From Clostridiales bacterium (lineage in GTDB: Bacteria > Bacillota > Clostridia > Oscillospirales > Acutalibacteraceae): DNA of 64,000 bases. Below the pieces are notes generated by a model. The model was not told the DNA's origin and did not search any database. It worked only from the letters and a program-made list of their open reading frames with translations. Of this stretch, positions 61,015 to 64,000 are shown one piece after another. The first letter of the stretch is position 1. Every line of letters begins with the position of its first letter. Made by a program: the position numbers and the translations under genes. The stretch is from assembly GCA_019416455.1 (NCBI GenBank), contig DXXG01000015.1, positions 1 through 64,000 of the forward strand, written 5' to 3'.

Positions 61015-61716
61015 TTGCTGTTCGTCTATCGTATTCTGGAAGGTCCCCTGGCTGTCCCGGCGCATTCTTTCCCGCAGTTCCAGCATTTTACGGTCTGTTT
61101 CCGCGATCACATCCGCGCAGTCCTTCAAGTCCTGGATCAGCTGCCCATCGTTCTCGATCTCCTTCTTGTATTTGATCTCGTGTTCCAGACTGGCTCAGAA
61201 ATCCATGGCCACTGTCCGCAGCTGTACCTCCACCCGCATGGATTCTTTGGCGTCCATAAAGAACACCGGGACTTCAACGATCATGTGGTAGCTGCGGTAT
61301 CCGTTTGGTTTAGGGTTTCGTATGTAATCTTTTACCTCGATGACTCGGATGTCGTCCTGTACAGAAAGTTTTTCCGCTACCATGTAGATGTCGATAAACG
61401 GGCAGATCACCCGGATCCCCGCCACGTCATTCAACTCGCTGCGAATGGTCTCCAGGCTTACCTCGATGCCTCGACCATTCAGCTTCTTTAGGATACTGAC
61501 AGGTTTTTTGATCCGGGATTGGATGCTTTCGATACTGCTGCGACGGTTGCGGATTTGAAAGTCACTTTTTAAGATCTCAAGTTTGGTGGATACCTCTTTG
61601 ACAGCCGCTTGATACCTGCTCATCAGCTCGTTGAATTGGATGATATGTGTGACCAGATTGTCCTGATGCTCCAACAGGTACGCTTGAAGCTCCGGAGAGG
61701 GGGCTGCTGGTTCCAT
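60988..61716 (-). pseudogene. relQ: Small alarmone synthetase (RelQ/SAS1 type) interrupted by in-frame TGA
   Basis: The gene encodes a (p)ppGpp synthetase domain: SILKKLNGRG, LNDVAGIRVICPF, PNGYRSYHMIVEVP and RVEVQLRT are all intact. After AMDF (residue 173) a TGA at 61195-61197 stands where relatives have Trp in DFWASLEH. Translation resumes in the same frame (ASLEHEIKYKKEIEND and onward) for 68 codons to TAA at 60988-60990. The truncated product keeps the catalytic core but loses the C-terminal helices that form the RelQ tetramer. The start follows GGGAGGA. A single base change (TGG to TGA), a sequencing error, or TGA read as Trp would all explain it. Confidence 0.85.
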
Positions 61717-61815
61717 AAAGTGTTCCTCCCTGTTTGTGGTTTCGGTTTCCCGCGGAAAAAAGCATAACAGAAAAGCGCCCCATTTTCACTTCACATTGGA
61801 GGGGTTATGTACGGA

Positions 61816-61845
61816 AATCGGACAAATTAGGAAGTTTGTCCGATT
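61816..61845. promoter_or_regulatory. Perfect 11-bp inverted repeat between divergent genes
   Basis: AATCGGACAAA (61816-61826) and TTTGTCCGATT (61835-61845) flank an 8-base spacer, in the gap between the alarmone synthetase gene and the ABC exporter. It could be an operator; the following T tract is too short for a firm terminator call. Confidence 0.5.
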
Positions 61846-61999
61846 TTCGCACAAGTGGCCGTCTTTGTCCCTACGCAAACCCCATGACTGTGAGTAGAAT
61901 GGAGAAACAAACAGGCAGACTCTGTTCCCGGTTTGACAGGGCAGAGCCACAGGTGGATCTGCCGTGGCCTTGAGTTTGTGGAAAGGCGGTAGGAAAAGT

Positions 62000-63730
62000 A
62001 TGAGGATCATTTTAAAAAGGCTGGGCAGACATCCTGCCGCGTTGGTGTTGATCGTTGTCAGTGTGGTGCTGAGCGCGGCCGCCAGCCTGCTGATGCCGGC
62101 ATGTTTGGCGAAAATGATCAACGTCCATATCCCGGCGGGGGACATGGGGAACATTTTGGAGTCCGGTGGGATCATGCTGGTCCTGGCCTTGGTAGGGGCT
62201 CTCTGCCTGCTGGTAAACGGATATCTGGCGGCCAGGGTGTCTGCTTCTTTGGGGAAAGAACTGCGGGATCAAGTGTTTCGTAAAGTGATCTATTTTTCCA
62301 AAGGGGAAGTGGACCGTTTTTCCCTTTCCTCTCTCATTACCCGCACAACCAACGATATCATGCAGGTGCAGAATTTTGTCACCATGCTGCTGAGAGTTTG
62401 TCTGATGGCCCCGGTAATCTGCGTGGTGGGTTCGGTGATGGCCTATTGCAAAAGTCCGTCCCTGTCTGTGTTCGTGCTGATTTCCCTGCCCATGATGCTG
62501 ACCATCATTTGGATCATTGCCCGAAAGTCCACGCCTCTTTCCCAGATCATGCAGAAGCAGTTGGACCGGCTGAATCTTGTGACAAGGGAAAAACTTTCCG
62601 GCGTCCGGGTGACTCGGGCGTTTGGAATGGAAGCTCATGAGGAAGAGCGGTTCGGTCAGGCGAACCAGGAATACCGCTGTACCGCTTCATCTTTGGGACG
62701 GTGGATGGGCAGCATGGAACCTAGTTTGCGATTGGTGATGACTAGCACCACCGTGGCGATTTTGGCGTTTGGCGCGTGGCAGATGATCGCTGTCCCCGAC
62801 TCGGTTTTAGTGGGGGATCTGATTGCGGTGATCCAGTATGTGCTGCAAATCAATATGTCGGTTATCCTGTTGTCCATCGCCTTGATCAATTACCCTCGGG
62901 TCATCGTTTCCGCCCAGCGCATCAACGAAGTGCTGGAGACCACCTGTTCCATCCTTGAGCCGGTCAGCTCTGCCCCGGCAAAAGAGAAGGGAACGGTCTG
63001 CTTTGAAAATGTGTCTTTCACTTTCCCTGGCGCGGATAAGCCGGTGCTGCAAAATATCAGCTTTACGTCAAAACCTGGTGAGGTTACAGCCATCATCGGG
63101 AGTACGGGCAGCGGTAAATCCTCCATTGCCAACCTGATCCTGCGTTTTTATGACGTGACCCAGGGCAGGATCCTGGTGGACGGCCAGGATATCCGCGCCT
63201 ATTCCCTCCATGACCTGCGGCGGAAGATAGGCTTTGTTCCCCAAAAGAATTTCCTGTTTTCCGGGACCATCCAGTCAAACATCCGCTTTGGCTGTGAGAC
63301 CGCTGGGGCGGAGGAAGTGCAACAAGCAACCAAGACTGCCCAGAGTCTGGAATTTATCGAGAAGAAGGAAGAGGGATTTGATTCCCCAGTCTTCCGGGGA
63401 GGGACCAATGTGTCCGGCGGTCAAAGGCAACGACTGGCCATTGCCCGGGCCTTGGTCCGTGACCCGGAGATCCTGATTTTCGACGACAGTTTTTCCGCCC
63501 TGGACTTTAAAACGGACGCGGCTCTGCGCAAGGCGCTGAAAGAACAGTCCGCGGGAAAGACTACCATCCTTGTGGCCCAAAGAGTCAGCACCATTCAGCA
63601 TGCGGAACGGATATTGGTGCTGGAAGAAGGTGTGTGCGTAGGTCAGGGCACTCACCAGCAGCTTTTGGAAAGCTGCGAAGTGTACCAGGAGATCGTTCGA
63701 TCTCAATTTCGAAAGGAGGAAGAGCAATGA
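62000..63730 (+). CDS. Heterodimeric ABC exporter, first half (degenerate-site subunit)
   Basis: This 576-aa protein has six membrane segments (about 15-310) and one ATPase domain: Walker A GSTGSGKSS (about 368), signature VSGGQRQRLAIARAL (about 470) and Walker B LIFDDSFSALD. Asp496 replaces the catalytic Glu, which is the mark of the degenerate half in heterodimeric exporters such as TM287/288, BmrCD and LmrCD. The ATG at 62000 was chosen over an upstream frame because the preceding 36 bases hold the ribosome binding region (AGGCGGTAGGAAAAG). It overlaps the next gene by 4 bp. Drugs, lipids or peptides are possible cargo. Confidence 0.9.
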   Translation: MRIILKRLGRHPAALVLIVVSVVLSAAASLLMPACLAKMINVHIPAGDMGNILESGGIMLVLALVGALCLLVNGYLAARVSASLGKELRDQVFRKVIYFSKGEVDRFSLSSLITRTTNDIMQVQNFVTMLLRVCLMAPVICVVGSVMAYCKSPSLSVFVLISLPMMLTIIWIIARKSTPLSQIMQKQLDRLNLVTREKLSGVRVTRAFGMEAHEEERFGQANQEYRCTASSLGRWMGSMEPSLRLVMTSTTVAILAFGAWQMIAVPDSVLVGDLIAVIQYVLQINMSVILLSIALINYPRVIVSAQRINEVLETTCSILEPVSSAPAKEKGTVCFENVSFTFPGADKPVLQNISFTSKPGEVTAIIGSTGSGKSSIANLILRFYDVTQGRILVDGQDIRAYSLHDLRRKIGFVPQKNFLFSGTIQSNIRFGCETAGAEEVQQATKTAQSLEFIEKKEEGFDSPVFRGGTNVSGGQRQRLAIARALVRDPEILIFDDSFSALDFKTDAALRKALKEQSAGKTTILVAQRVSTIQHAERILVLEEGVCVGQGTHQQLLESCEVYQEIVRSQFRKEEEQ

Positions 63731-64000
63731 GCCGGAAGCCCACCAGCAAAGCTGTTTTGACCAGGCTGTATGCCTCTATGGGGAAATACCGCAGGGGTTT
63801 GGTGGCAGGGGTGGCGCTCATTGTTTTGTCCGCCCTGTTCAACAATCTGGCGCCGTTCGTTCTGGGGAAAAGCACGGATGCCCTCACGAAAATTGCCTTT
63901 GGAGATGACGGCGGGAGGCGTTTCATTACCCTGCTGGTGTTGCTGGCTTTGTGCTATCTTCTGGCGCAGGGAGCGAAACTTTTGAGCGTCCGGCTCATGG
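63727..64000 (+). CDS. Heterodimeric ABC exporter, second half (partial, runs off the window)
   Basis: The frame starts at the ATG overlapping the previous stop (ATGA) and encodes MSRKPTSKAVLTRLYASMGK, then a first membrane helix (VALIVLSALFNNLAPFVLGKSTDAL begins near residue 29) and a second (FITLLVLLALCYLLAQGAKLL). This is the normal N-terminal pattern of an ABC exporter half. Only about 91 codons are within the window; the ATPase domain, expected to carry the canonical catalytic Glu, is not seen. Confidence 0.85.
   Translation, partial: MSRKPTSKAVLTRLYASMGKYRRGLVAGVALIVLSALFNNLAPFVLGKSTDALTKIAFGDDGGRRFITLLVLLALCYLLAQGAKLLSVRLM

Noticed and set aside
61195..61197. TGA as a selenocysteine codon in the alarmone synthetase gene
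   Set aside because: The conserved residue is Trp, not Cys, and no catalytic role or SECIS-like hairpin was seen.

Overview
The window looks like chromosome of a high-GC member of the Firmicutes, most likely an Oscillospiraceae/Ruminococcaceae (Clostridium cluster IV) gut bacterium. Reasons: NifS/NifU-type Fe-S assembly, RNase J, c-di-AMP phosphodiesterase GdpP, the Firmicutes gene order gdpP-rplI-dnaB-tilS-hpt-ftsH, an EcfA1-EcfA2-EcfT-TruA cluster, YesM/YesN-LplB/YtcP sugar loci, tRNA genes with encoded CCA, and hemicellulose-active glycosidases (GH127, GH43, GH31). The genus cannot be fixed from the sequence alone. No rRNA, CRISPR array, transposase or integrase gene is visible.

Layout. 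1-5.7 kb: a 5'-truncated GH127 arabinofuranosidase, a PHP-domain phosphoesterase, an unusual membrane-bound MerR regulator, and nifS-nifU. 5.7-6.4 kb: no protein gene, but a promoter, a multi-hairpin RNA with its own terminators, and a structured leader for RNase J. 6.4-16.4 kb: housekeeping block rnj, gdpP, rplI, dnaB, tilS, hpt, ftsH. 16.5-20.7 kb: a divergent type IIA topoisomerase pair. 20.9-22.4 kb: GH43. 22.5-29.1 kb: ruvCAB, a methyltransferase, ecfA1A2T and truA. 29.2-33 kb: a DUF5711-like protein, a flavodoxin/ferredoxin, CvpA and PgsA.

33.0-36.5 kb holds a ClpE-type unfoldase and four tRNAs (Gly, Arg, His, Gln). These are flanked by two clusters, in opposite orientation, of a roughly 100-bp repeat whose stem-loops vary while their linkers are conserved. 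At 36.5 kb a 25-bp inverted copy of the tRNA-Gln 3' half marks the start of an AT-richer accessory island (36.5-40.2 kb) with a WYL regulator, two unrecognised genes and a PP1-like phosphatase. This is the best place in the window for an undescribed system.

40.4-49.1 kb is a YesMN two-component system with an ABC sugar importer and a GH31 glycosidase. 49.2-56.2 kb is a divergent catabolic cluster (TIM-barrel isomerase, 2-hydroxyacid dehydrogenase and AraC regulator on one side; Old Yellow Enzyme, SDR and FAD reductase on the other) sharing a control region with a 12-bp dyad. 56.3-64 kb carries a ferredoxin-type aldo/keto reductase behind a MerR-type promoter, a DUF3237-like protein, Tex, a TetR regulator, a small alarmone synthetase gene broken by an in-frame TGA, and a heterodimeric ABC exporter that runs off the window.
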